Positions 6,788-14,374 of a stretch of DNA of 19,969 nucleotides are shown here, in pieces. The notes beneath the pieces were generated by a model, which saw only the letters and a list, made by a program, of their open reading frames with translations, did not search any database and had not been told where the DNA came from. The stretch is from JBMTVN01 sp046047235. Its GTDB lineage: Bacteria > Verrucomicrobiota > Verrucomicrobiia > Limisphaerales > JAHDYP01. Every line of letters begins with the position of its first letter. Position 1 is the first letter of the stretch. Made by a program: the position numbers and the translations under genes. The stretch covers positions 1 to 19,969 of the forward strand of contig JBJOII010000085.1 of assembly GCA_046047235.1 (NCBI GenBank). Reading direction: 5' to 3'.

Positions 6788-7720
6788 ATGTCATGCGTGC
6801 GTAATCTCCCGAAATGGCTGATGGTTGCAGCCGGGTTGTTGTTCGCGGTCCCGTTGGTTGATGAAGGGGTGGCTGGGGAGCCGGAGTTTGCCTTCGGTGT
6901 GGTTGCGGATGTGCAGTATGCGGACAAGGAGACCTCGGGCCAGCGGCGGTATCGGGAGTCGCTGGGGAAGTTAAAGGAAGCCGTGGAGGATTTGAACGGT
7001 GGGAACCTGTCGTTCACGGTCAATCTGGGGGACAGCATTGATGGTCGGGACGAGGAGTCACGGGCCGACCTGAGGGAAGTGACGCAGGTCTTCGAGGGTT
7101 CGAAAGCTCCGGTGCGACACGTCATTGGCAATCACTGCCTGGAGTTGGAACGTCGGCAACTGATGGACGCCCTGGGTCTCGCATCGGCACATTATTCCTT
7201 TGTGCAGGGGGATTGGATGTTTGTGGTGCTGGACACAATGGACATCAGTCTGAAGGCGGAGCCCGGGTCGGAAGAGCTGGCTGAGGCGGAAGCCTGGTTG
7301 GAGCGGGATCCGACTTTGCCGACCTACAACGGGGCCGTGGGTGATGTTCAGCTGCGCTGGCTGGAAGGGGAGCTGCAGCGTGCACGGGCCTCCAATCAGA
7401 GAGTGGTGATTTTCAGTCATCACCCCTTCGCCACCGAGAGTGGCCATGAATCTCTTCTGGCTTGGAATGCTGCGGCTATGCGCCGGTTGCTGGCACGGTC
7501 GGGCTGTGTCGTTGCCTGTTTCTCCGGGCATGATCACGAGGGGGCCTATGTGCTTGAAGACGGCACTCATTACCTGACGGTGCCGGGAATGGTGGAGGCT
7601 TCGGAGGAGAGCAACCGTTATGCGGTGGTGGAGGTGTATGGTGACCGGCTGGAGGTTCTGGGTCGGGGTGAAGTGGAGAGTCGGTCGCTTAGCGTGAGGG
7701 TTGCGGGGGATGGGCGTTGA
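6788..7720 (+). CDS. Exported metallophosphoesterase resembling ADPRM (Mn-dependent ADP-ribose/CDP-alcohol diphosphatase)
   Basis: A 310-residue calcineurin-like phosphoesterase. Motifs are ADVQYAD (Asp41, Gln43), LGDSIDGR (Asp82), GNH (Asn115-His116), SHHPF (His211-His212) and SGHDHEG (247-252), the full dimetal site. Two details point to the ADPRM subgroup: Gln rather than His in the first motif, and the RRYRESLGKLKEAVEDLN stretch that follows. ADPRM enzymes hydrolyse ADP-ribose, CDP-alcohols and similar pyrophosphates. Unlike the cytosolic animal enzymes, this one starts with a hydrophobic leader (about 9-30, ending GVAG), predicting export to the periplasm, where nucleotide or phosphodiester scavenging would be plausible. 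ATG 6788 was chosen because it begins the leader; no clear ribosome binding site precedes it. Substrate is inferred. Confidence 0.85.
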   Translation: MSCVRNLPKWLMVAAGLLFAVPLVDEGVAGEPEFAFGVVADVQYADKETSGQRRYRESLGKLKEAVEDLNGGNLSFTVNLGDSIDGRDEESRADLREVTQVFEGSKAPVRHVIGNHCLELERRQLMDALGLASAHYSFVQGDWMFVVLDTMDISLKAEPGSEELAEAEAWLERDPTLPTYNGAVGDVQLRWLEGELQRARASNQRVVIFSHHPFATESGHESLLAWNAAAMRRLLARSGCVVACFSGHDHEGAYVLEDGTHYLTVPGMVEASEESNRYAVVEVYGDRLEVLGRGEVESRSLSVRVAGDGR

Positions 7721-7889
7721 GGCCTAATGGGTTGAAAAGGGGGTGGTTTGTGGATGATTGCGGGTTTGAAGGAAGGGTGTATTCCATGAGAGTTAGTCAT
7801 GATGCGCTGGGCTGGAGGATTGGGTTTAGCTGCAGGTGAGTCATCCGGAGTATGCGCTATGGGGATGTGGTCGTGGGAGTGACTTGTGG

Positions 7890-7945
7890 ACGAGCGGCCA
7901 CGTAGAAAGTGGTGAACAGTGCAGTCCTACCTGTATGGGTTTGTT
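7890..7945. repeat. Diverged copy of the CCACGTAGAA hairpin element
   Basis: CGAGCGGCCACGTAGAAAGTGG followed by CAGTGCAGTCCTACCTG aligns with the element at 8182-8231 across about 45 bases with several substitutions. The inner stem is weakened by an A for C change. Confidence 0.45.
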
Positions 7946-8181
7946 GCAGGGGATTGTTGTTTAACAGGAGTACGCGGAGATCGCGGAGGTGTGTCCGGTT
8001 CACTGACTTCTGGCCTTTCTCCTTCATCCTCGCCCTTTAGGCGGGACTATGGCGGATAGATTGACGGCTGGAGTTCGATCCCGATAGCGATTTCGATTTG
8101 GATGGATGGGGTGGGTGCAGGGATTTGCGGGCACACGGGAGTGCGCCCCTACCTGAGCGAGACGGTTGCAATGATTATTGG

Positions 8182-8231
8182 AGGTAGGGCGACCTGCCAC
8201 GTAGAACGTGGCAAGCAATGTCACCCTACCT
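8182..8231. repeat. Double-stem short repeat element
   Basis: Exact outer arms AGGTAGGG (8182-8189) and CCCTACCT (8224-8231) enclose a second exact stem, TGCCACGT (8195-8202) and ACGTGGCA (8206-8213), with an AGA loop. The nested symmetry resembles a small hairpin-forming non-autonomous element. Confidence 0.6.
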
Positions 8232-8403
8232 GAGCGAGAATGTGCAAGTGTTGTTCACCTAGCTTCCACCGACCAACTCCCAGCTACTGCGCGCTGGAGG
8301 GCGCTGACGCCCGCCCCCCGACTCCCGACTCCCGACCTTTGGCTGCCTTACGGGCTGGTGGAGGCGGCTTGCGTCGTGGTTGGAAGTGGGGTTAGGTCGG
8401 GGG

Positions 8404-10785
8404 ATGCGCAATCGACGATTTTCTTCCTGGCTGTGCTTTGCATGGATGACCTGTGTTTTGGGCGTGGCTGTGGCTGCGGAGGGGGGAGGTGATGGCAAGA
8501 AGGACGGGAAGAAGGAGGAGGGGAAGGTCAAGCCGTATGACGAGGTGATTACGGAGAAGGCGGAGACGAAGGTGGGGTTATTTCGGGTGCATCGGCTGGA
8601 CGACAAGTTGTTTTACGAGATTGTGCCGGGGGCATTGGATCGGGAGTTGTTGTGGGTGACGCAGGTGGCGGAGACGACGGCTGGGAGCAGCTATTCGGGG
8701 ATGCCGGCGGGGGATGGGGTGGTGCGTTGGGAGAAGCGGGGTGACCGGATTTTATTGCGGGAGGTGCGGTATGGGGTGAGGGCGGACACGGGGGATCCGA
8801 TTGCGATGGCGGTGGAGAAGTCGAATTTGGCACCGATCATCAAGGCCTTTGATGTGCTGGCGTATGGGAAGGATCAGGCGGCGGTGATTGACGTGACGGA
8901 GTTGTTCACGCGGGACGTGGCGGAGTTTAGTGCGAAGCGTTCATTGGATGCGGGGAACATGGAGTCGGACCGGACTTTTATTGACGGTGTGAAGGTCTTT
9001 CCGCGGAACATCAACGTGCAGGTATTGGCGACGTATGGGGTGAAGAAGGAGGGGGATAGGGAGCCACGGAGCAGCGGGATTACGGCGCGGATTCATCACA
9101 GCATGGTGTTGTTGCCGGAGGAGCCGATGCGGCCTCGGGAGGAGGATGAGCGTGTGGGTTTCTTTTCCGTGGGTTTTACGGATTACGCGGACAACGCGGA
9201 TCATCAGGCGGAGGAGATCCGGTATATCACGCGATGGAGGCTGGAGAAGAAGGATCCATCGGCGGAGGTCTCGGACCCGGTTTTGCCCATTGTGTTTTAT
9301 GTGGCGCGCGAGGTTCCCGAGAAGTGGAAGCCGTATGTGAAGCAGGGGATTGAGGATTGGCAGGGGGCGTTTGCGGCGGCGGGTTTTTCCAACGCGATTT
9401 TGGGGAAGTATGCGCCGGACGTGCATGAGGATCCGGACTGGGACGCGGAGGATGCGCGGATTTCGAGTATTCGGTGGTTGCCTTCGGACATTGAGAACGC
9501 TTTTGGGCCGCATGTGCACGATCCGCGGACGGGCGAGATCTTGGAGGCGGATGTGCGGATGTATCACAACGTGCAGAAGCTGGTGCGGGATTGGTATTTC
9601 GTTCAGGCGTCCCCGAGTGATCCGCAGGCGCAGAAGCTGCCCTTGCCGGACGAGCTGATGGGCAACCTGATTCGGTTTGTGGTGGCGCATGAAGTGGGGC
9701 ATTCGCTGGGTTTCCCGCACAACATGAAGGCGTCGTCGGCCTATACGATTGAGCAACTGCGGGATCCGGAATGGACGAGGAAGAACGGGACGGCTCCGTC
9801 GATCATGGACTATGCGCGGTTCAACTACGTGGCGCAGCCCGGGGATGGGGCGGCGTTGATGCCGGGCATTGGGCCGTATGATTTCTTTGCGGTGAAGTGG
9901 GGTTATGGGCAGTTTGCGGCTGATGCGGATGAGAAGGCGGAGCTGGAGAAGCTGGCGAAGTTGCAGGTGAAGGATCCGGTGCTGCGGTTCGGGGGGCCGA
10001 ATCCGGCGGTTGATTCCACGCAGCAGACGGAGGATTTGGGAGGTAACGCGGTGGAGGCTACGCGGCTGGGGTTAAAGAACCTTGAGCGGGTGGCGGGTTA
10101 TCTGGTTGGGGCCACCGCGCGCGAGGGAGAGGACTATGCCTTGCTGGAGAACATGTACGGCCAGGTGCTGAACCAGTGGAACCGCGAGATGGGTCATGTG
10201 GTGAGCGTCGTGGGCGGGGTGCAGGAGATTAACCTGTACTACGGTGATGCGGACCGGCGTTATTTCCCCAACGATGTCGAGTATCAGCGGAAGGCGCTAG
10301 GGTTCCTGATTGAGCATGCGCTGAAGACCCCTGCCATGTTCACAGATCAGGGGATTGTCCTGCGGCTGACTGCGAGTGGTGTGGCGGACAAGATCCTTGG
10401 CGCGCAGCGTCGGGTCATTGAGGGGCTGGTGCAGCCGGCCCGGGTTCAGCGGATGAGCGAGCACAACCAGTTTGCTGAGGGTGAGGCCTTTACCCCGGAA
10501 GAGATGCTGCGCAAGTTGCGTCGGGGCCTGTTCAGTGAACTGGGTGATCCGAAGGAGGAAGTGGATGTCTACCGCCGCAATCTGCAGCGGGTCTATGTGG
10601 AGCATCTGGCGGGGTTCCTGACGGATCCAGCCATTGACTCCGATCTGCCGGCGTTGGCGCGCTTTGAGTTGGACCAGATCAACCGTCGGCTGGCTGAGGC
10701 GTTGACGGGAGATACCCCGGCGTTGCAGCGGGCGCATATTCAGGATCTGCGAGCACGAATTGCCGAGGCGTTGGAGGTCGACTGA
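8404..10785 (+). CDS. Exported zinc metalloprotease, DUF5118/DUF5117/DUF4953 metzincin
   Basis: A 793-residue peptidase. ATG 8404 starts a Sec signal peptide (MRNRRF, then a hydrophobic stretch ending VAVAA at about 28), followed by a Gly/Lys/Glu-rich linker (about 29-45). The next region (DEVITEKAETKVGLFRVHRLDD...YEIVPGALDRELLWVTQ) matches the DUF5118-DUF5117 front of this family. The catalytic part carries HEVGHSLGFPH (His429, Glu430, His433, His439), the metzincin zinc site, and a Met-turn SIMDYARFNY with Met468. The long helical C-terminal part (about 560-793) is usual for the group. It probably degrades extracellular or periplasmic proteins. Third codon positions are strongly G-rich, which leaves long spurious open frames on the other strand. 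It ends 158 bp before the convergent fasciclin gene. Confidence 0.93.
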   Translation: MRNRRFSSWLCFAWMTCVLGVAVAAEGGGDGKKDGKKEEGKVKPYDEVITEKAETKVGLFRVHRLDDKLFYEIVPGALDRELLWVTQVAETTAGSSYSGMPAGDGVVRWEKRGDRILLREVRYGVRADTGDPIAMAVEKSNLAPIIKAFDVLAYGKDQAAVIDVTELFTRDVAEFSAKRSLDAGNMESDRTFIDGVKVFPRNINVQVLATYGVKKEGDREPRSSGITARIHHSMVLLPEEPMRPREEDERVGFFSVGFTDYADNADHQAEEIRYITRWRLEKKDPSAEVSDPVLPIVFYVAREVPEKWKPYVKQGIEDWQGAFAAAGFSNAILGKYAPDVHEDPDWDAEDARISSIRWLPSDIENAFGPHVHDPRTGEILEADVRMYHNVQKLVRDWYFVQASPSDPQAQKLPLPDELMGNLIRFVVAHEVGHSLGFPHNMKASSAYTIEQLRDPEWTRKNGTAPSIMDYARFNYVAQPGDGAALMPGIGPYDFFAVKWGYGQFAADADEKAELEKLAKLQVKDPVLRFGGPNPAVDSTQQTEDLGGNAVEATRLGLKNLERVAGYLVGATAREGEDYALLENMYGQVLNQWNREMGHVVSVVGGVQEINLYYGDADRRYFPNDVEYQRKALGFLIEHALKTPAMFTDQGIVLRLTASGVADKILGAQRRVIEGLVQPARVQRMSEHNQFAEGEAFTPEEMLRKLRRGLFSELGDPKEEVDVYRRNLQRVYVEHLAGFLTDPAIDSDLPALARFELDQINRRLAEALTGDTPALQRAHIQDLRARIAEALEVD

Positions 10786-10859
10786 ATCCGCTTGGGGCGA
10801 ATTCAGGGGGGAAAGGGGAGGGAGGAGGGAGGACCCGGGTGCTGCAGCTTTAAAGCAGT

Positions 10860-10914
10860 CGCCCCTCCCCGGGTTGCACGCCGCTTGGGCGACGTGGTTT
10901 CCCGGGAAGGGGCG
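10860..10914. terminator. Possible bidirectional terminator hairpin
   Basis: CGCCCCTCCCCGGG (10860-10873) and CCCGGGAAGGGGCG (10901-10914) pair over 14 bases with one mismatch and a 27-base loop, between the convergent protease and fasciclin genes. The position suits a shared terminator, but no T-run follows on either side. Confidence 0.4.
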
Positions 10915-10943
10915 TTGGCTCAACCTACTCCTGCTACAGATTC

Positions 10944-11462
10944 TTAGGATTCGGGGAGGATGACCGTGTCCACGACGTGAATGACGCCATTCTTGGCGAG
11001 CACGTCGGTTTTCACCACTTTGGCGCCTCCGACCATGACTCCTGAGTCCTTCACTTGGATGCTGACGTTTTTACCGTTCACCGTTTTGGCCTGCATCGTT
11101 TTGACATCGGCGGCCATGACTTTACCCGGCACCACGTGGTAGGTCAGGATAGCGACCAGTTTGTCGCGGTTCTCCGGCTTGAGAAGACTCTCGACCGTGC
11201 CAGCGGGGAGCTTTTTGAAGGCCTCATCCGTGGGGGCAAAGATCGTGAAAGGGCCGTCGCCCTGGAGAGTTTCCACGAGGCCGGCGGCTTGGACTGCAGC
11301 CACCAGAGTCTTGAAGCTACCTGCTTCCACCGCGACTGCGACGACGTCTTTGTCGTGGCAGACACCGGCTTCTTTGTGGTCACCGGCGCAGTTTCCGCAG
11401 TGGGCCATGGCGCCCACGGAGGTCATGAGGCTGATTGCAACAGCAGAGATGATGAGTTTCAT
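10944..11462 (-). CDS. Secreted single-domain fasciclin (FAS1) protein with Cys/His-rich N terminus
   Basis: A 172-residue exported protein. ATG 11462 opens a signal peptide (MKLIISAVAISLMTSVGAMA). The mature start HCGNCAGDHKEAGVCHD has three Cys and three His within 17 residues and might bind a metal or form disulfides; that is inference. The FAS1 domain covers about 38-172, with H1 motif TIFAPTDEAF (73-82), YHVVPGKV (98-105) and H2 motif NGVIHVVDTVILP (158-170). FAS1 domains mediate adhesion or matrix contacts. Upstream in-frame codons as far as 11573 are probably leader, not coding, because a promoter lies at 11546-11573. No obvious Shine-Dalgarno precedes the ATG. Confidence 0.92.
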   Translation of the reverse strand: MKLIISAVAISLMTSVGAMAHCGNCAGDHKEAGVCHDKDVVAVAVEAGSFKTLVAAVQAAGLVETLQGDGPFTIFAPTDEAFKKLPAGTVESLLKPENRDKLVAILTYHVVPGKVMAADVKTMQAKTVNGKNVSIQVKDSGVMVGGAKVVKTDVLAKNGVIHVVDTVILPES

Positions 11463-11545
11463 AGGTTCGTTTGAGTTTTGAGTTTTAGGCTTTTGGTTCC
11501 TGATGGAGCTGGGTTTCTTTTTCCACCAGCAGCTCACAGTGGCCA

Positions 11546-11573
11546 TGTATAGTTCAGGTCTAACATCTGTCAA
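11546..11573 (-). promoter_or_regulatory. Sigma70-type promoter of the fasciclin gene
   Basis: On the minus strand TTGACA (11573-11568) and TATACA (11551-11546) are separated by 16 bases: an exact -35 and a 5/6 -10. Transcription would begin near 11539, giving a leader of about 77 bases before ATG 11462. It is one of the two best promoter matches in the window. Confidence 0.65.
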
Positions 11574-11706
11574 ATAGCTGTCCTCATTTTGTTGAACTTT
11601 TTTTGGTGCAGGAGTCGGGGGTGTTTTGGGCTTGTTTTGAGACCCTCAAAGCGCATGGTGTCGCATAAGACACATGACGTATAAAGATACAGTATAGGGT
11701 GGGTCG

Positions 11707-12121
11707 ATTTATCCTTCGACACACTGGTCGCTGGTGAAAATGGCGACTGATCCTGGGGAACGCGAGGGGCAGGGGGCGTTGAACGCGCTGTTAAGTCGTT
11801 ATTACGAGCCGCTGCTGGCGCACATCCATTTTAAGTTTCGGGTGGCAGAGGATGCGGCGAGGGATTTGCTGCAGGGCTTTATGCATCGCAAGGTCTTGGA
11901 GCGGAACATATTTTCAGGTAGCGGACAAGGCGCGGGGCAGGTTCAGGACCTTTTTGTTGGCGTCATTCGATCGGTTTATCATTGATGAGTTCCGGGCGCA
12001 GACGGCATTGGCGCGGCGGTGTTCCGAGGGTGTGGTGGCGCTGGAGGAGGTGCAGCTGGATTTTCCGGCGCTGATAGAGGTGGAACCACTTGATCGAGAC
12101 TGGGGGTGCGTCCTGCGTTGA
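11707..12121 (+). pseudogene. Relic of an ECF-like RNA polymerase sigma factor (start lost, frameshifted, truncated)
   Basis: The reading begins after an in-frame TAG at 11695 as IYPSTHWSLVKMATDPGE, where (S)THWSLV is the usual start motif of a verrucomicrobial/planctomycetal sigma-like group. It continues with a region-2-like stretch ALNALLSRYYEPLLAHI...AEDAARDLLQGFMHRKVLERNIFS. Near 11910 (ATATTTTCAGGTAGCGG) the frame must shift to continue as VADKARGRFRTFLLASFDRF and IIDEFRAQTALARR, both typical of the family. The reading ends at TGA 12119 after LDRDWGCVLR, before any region 4. No ATG lies at the expected start (ATT at 11707); GTG 11734 and ATG 11740 are internal. It cannot make a working sigma factor. 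Confidence 0.75.
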
Positions 12122-12732
12122 AGCCGCTGGGTGAGCTGCGGATGCCCGGGGACGGGGAATGGAAGAGGGCGTTTCCGGCAGCGGTAGCGGGGCGGGTTGA
12201 GCCTTTATTCGTGGTAGCGGACGATGATCATGTGAAGGCGGTTTCCTTGTCGGGAGCAGCTCTTTTCGAAGGTGAAGCGCCGCATCCACTGGTTTCGCCA
12301 GTGTGGATCGATTTCGTGGAAGACCTGATGGGCGATTCCAGTGAGGAGGTGGTGGTCAAGTGGTCGGTGGGTTCGGACGCTGCGATCAGTGTTCTGAACC
12401 AGAACCTGTTGGAGGTCCGGCGGTTCACGACCCGGGGTCAGGTGGAGGAGGATCCGCTGGGGGTAGTGTGTGTGAGTTCACTGCGTGCGGCGCGCGTGGT
12501 CGATCTGGATTGGGATGGTCGGCGTGAGCTGATTGCGGGGATTGATAATCGATGGGGGGAGGAGGTGTTTCGCGGCGCAGTGTGCTTTGATTTTGAAACC
12601 AGTGAGGAGAAGTGGATCCATAAGACCGGTGCGCATCTGCGCGACTTCCGGCCTGTGGATTTGGATGCTGATGGCGTGCCGGAGATCCTGTGGCCGGGCA
12701 AGGAGATGCTGATTATGAGTTACCGCCCGTGA
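12094..12732 (+). pseudogene. C-terminal fragment of an FG-GAP/VCBS-type repeat protein
   Basis: An open frame of about 210 residues (GTG 12106, in-frame TGA at 12091) overlapping the end of the sigma relic in another frame. It contains calcium-loop-like FG-GAP signatures VVDLDWDGRRELIAGI and PVDLDADGVPEIL plus beta-propeller-like strands (PLFVVADDDHVKAVSLSG, VCFDFETSEEKWIHKTG). There is no signal peptide, and the frame starts abruptly at the join. The likely explanation is a deletion that fused the front of the sigma gene to the tail of a downstream surface or kinase-associated propeller protein. A short intact gene starting at GTG 12106 cannot be ruled out. Confidence 0.6.
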
Positions 12733-12752
12733 AGGCGGATCTTCACGGGCGG
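12723..12752 (+). terminator. Strong terminator-like hairpin at end of the FG-GAP fragment
   Basis: CCGCCCGTGAAG (12723-12734) and CTTCACGGGCGG (12741-12752) form a perfect 12 bp stem with a 6-base loop. The stem contains the stop codon TGA (12730-12732). It is followed by CTTTGGGGTT, a weak T-run. Confidence 0.65.
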
Positions 12753-12771
12753 CTTTGGGGTTGGGTTGGCT

Positions 12772-12788
12772 GAGAGCCTCAGGCTCTC
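12772..12788 (-). terminator. Short hairpin after the LRR gene
   Basis: GAGAGCC-TCA-GGCTCTC is a perfect 7 bp stem with a 3-base loop, 9 bases beyond the LRR gene stop on the minus strand. No T-run follows, so terminator function is only suggested by its place. Confidence 0.4.
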
Positions 12789-12796
12789 TCGGGAAA

Positions 12797-14374
12797 CTAG
12801 GGAATGATGACGCGGCAGCGGTAGTAGCTGCTGGTCTGGTCGGTCGACATCAGAAGGTTGACCGGGGCGAAGCCGGCTTCCATCAGGTTGGTGGATACCG
12901 CAGTCCATGTTGGGTTGCTAAAGCTGGGTGAGCTTTCAATCAGTACCCATTGCGTGGCGCCTTGGGACGAGGCCACGAACGAGACCGAATTGTAGGTGAA
13001 AGTCATGCTGGACTTTACGATGGTGGGTTCGGCGTGAGTCCAGACTGCGGTTGGTCGTCCGGCGAAGGTGGATCCCCAGCCCGAGTTTTCCGCGAGGTAA
13101 TACACTTGCGATGCATTGGCCCCCTTGAGGAGATCGAGGCCGGTAGCGGGGGCGTTGCCGCCGAAGTAGAGGGCGTTGAGCTGTCCGCAGTGGTAGAAGG
13201 CGTAATTCTCGATCATCACCACTGACGAGGGGATCGTGACTGAGGTGAGCCCGTCGCAGTCGAAGAAGGCGTTTGCGCCCACGGTGGTGACGCCTCGCGG
13301 GATGAGGTAGCAGCCGCTGCGGCCTTCAGGGTACTGCACCAGTCTGGTGAGGGCCTTGTTGAAGAGGACGCCGTTCATGCTGGCGTAATGAGGGTTGTCA
13401 GGATGGACATCGATGGCGGTGAGACTCTCGCAGAAGCGGAAGGCGAATTCACCGATAGAGCTGACGCCTGCTCCAAGCGAAAGGTTTGTCAGGGCGCTGC
13501 ACCAACCAAAGGCTTCAGCTCCGATCGAGGTGACGCTGTCGGGCAGAGAGACGCTGGTAACGTGCGTGGCCCAGCTGAATGCATGATCAGCAATGTCCAG
13601 CACTCCTTCCGGGACCGCATAATCTCCGGAACGGCCTGCGGGGAACATCAGCAGCGAGGTCTGGTCCTTGTTGAGGAGGACGCCGTCCACGTCACTATAG
13701 GTATCGTTGAGCGGGTTTACCGTGACGGAGGTCAGGGCATCGCAGGTTTCGAATGCGTCCGGGTCGATTTGAGCGATACCGGCACCCAGCTCGATCGCAG
13801 TCAGGCCGGGGTTGCAGCCAAAAGCATGAGCCTGGATAGAACTGACGGTATCAGGAATCGTGTAGCTGCCGGTTTTGCCGCCGGGGAATACCAGCAAGGT
13901 CGTCCGGTAGCGGTTGAAGAGAATCCCATCCAGAGAGCTGTAGGCCGGGTTCGAAGAATCCACGTCGATCTGGCTTAGTTTCTGACAAAAGCGAAACACA
14001 GAAGCACCGATGTCCCGGACGCCCTTCCCGATCGAAACGCTTGTTAGTTCAGGGCACCAGGAGAATGCACCGTCTGCAATGCTGATAACGCTGTCCGGGA
14101 TCGTGACCTGCGTCAGGGACTGGTTCCAGCTGAAGGCATCGGGGCCGATACGGGTCACAACACTACCCTCAATGATCGAGGGCACGGTGTAGACCGCATC
14201 GGTTCCCGTGTAAGCTGTGATCGTGATGCCATCTGCCGTGGGGACGTAGGTTAGTTGGGCTTGGGCGAGGGGCAGTGCGAGCAGGAGAGCCAGAAGGCTG
14301 CCGATGGCGCCCCGTTGTGAGGTTGCCCTGAGGCTCCCTGTCCTGACGTTTTCGCAATTCCGTGAATATGGCAT
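12797..14374 (-). CDS. Secreted BspA-like leucine-rich-repeat (LRR_5) surface protein
   Basis: A 525-residue exported protein. From ATG 14374 there is a basic n-region, then GSLLALLLALPLAQAQ with cleavage about residue 39. An ATG at 14437 would lengthen the n-region by 21 residues. About residues 60-420 consist of LRR_5 units of the form AFxxCxxLTxVxIxxxVxxIG, interrupted three times by a longer block with NPxYxSxDGVLFN...FPxGxSGxYxIP (SSNPAYSSLDGILFN, NDTYSDVDGVLLN, NPHYASMNGVLFN). These make a beta-solenoid used in adhesion or glycan contact. The last about 80 residues (SVSFVASSQGATQWVLIESSPSF...SYYRCRVIIP) form a beta-rich end domain common on verrucomicrobial surface proteins. Fragments of a related gene lie upstream at 15716-16030. 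Confidence 0.9.
   Translation of the reverse strand: MPYSRNCENVRTGSLRATSQRGAIGSLLALLLALPLAQAQLTYVPTADGITITAYTGTDAVYTVPSIIEGSVVTRIGPDAFSWNQSLTQVTIPDSVISIADGAFSWCPELTSVSIGKGVRDIGASVFRFCQKLSQIDVDSSNPAYSSLDGILFNRYRTTLLVFPGGKTGSYTIPDTVSSIQAHAFGCNPGLTAIELGAGIAQIDPDAFETCDALTSVTVNPLNDTYSDVDGVLLNKDQTSLLMFPAGRSGDYAVPEGVLDIADHAFSWATHVTSVSLPDSVTSIGAEAFGWCSALTNLSLGAGVSSIGEFAFRFCESLTAIDVHPDNPHYASMNGVLFNKALTRLVQYPEGRSGCYLIPRGVTTVGANAFFDCDGLTSVTIPSSVVMIENYAFYHCGQLNALYFGGNAPATGLDLLKGANASQVYYLAENSGWGSTFAGRPTAVWTHAEPTIVKSSMTFTYNSVSFVASSQGATQWVLIESSPSFSNPTWTAVSTNLMEAGFAPVNLLMSTDQTSSYYRCRVIIP

Larger units (their letters stand above)
7721..8403. other. 680 bp non-coding spacer with degraded repeats
   Basis: No convincing gene is seen in this stretch. 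It contains related CCACGTAGAAxGTGG hairpin units near 7897 and 8197, several CCTACCTG ends (7950, 8154, 8226 regions), a phrase GGAGTACGCGGAGATCGCGGAGG, and a small tandem GACTCCC run near 8321-8336. The spacer appears to have gathered short repetitive elements. The metalloprotease start and any promoter lie at its right end, but no consensus promoter stood out. Confidence 0.6.

Noticed and set aside
8941..9756. Long minus-strand open frame inside the metalloprotease gene
   Set aside because: It is Arg/Leu/His/Pro-rich with no motif; it is a by-product of the G-rich third positions of the real gene.
12950..13978. Plus-strand open frames opposite the LRR gene
   Set aside because: They mirror the repeat structure of the minus-strand LRR protein and lack any family feature.
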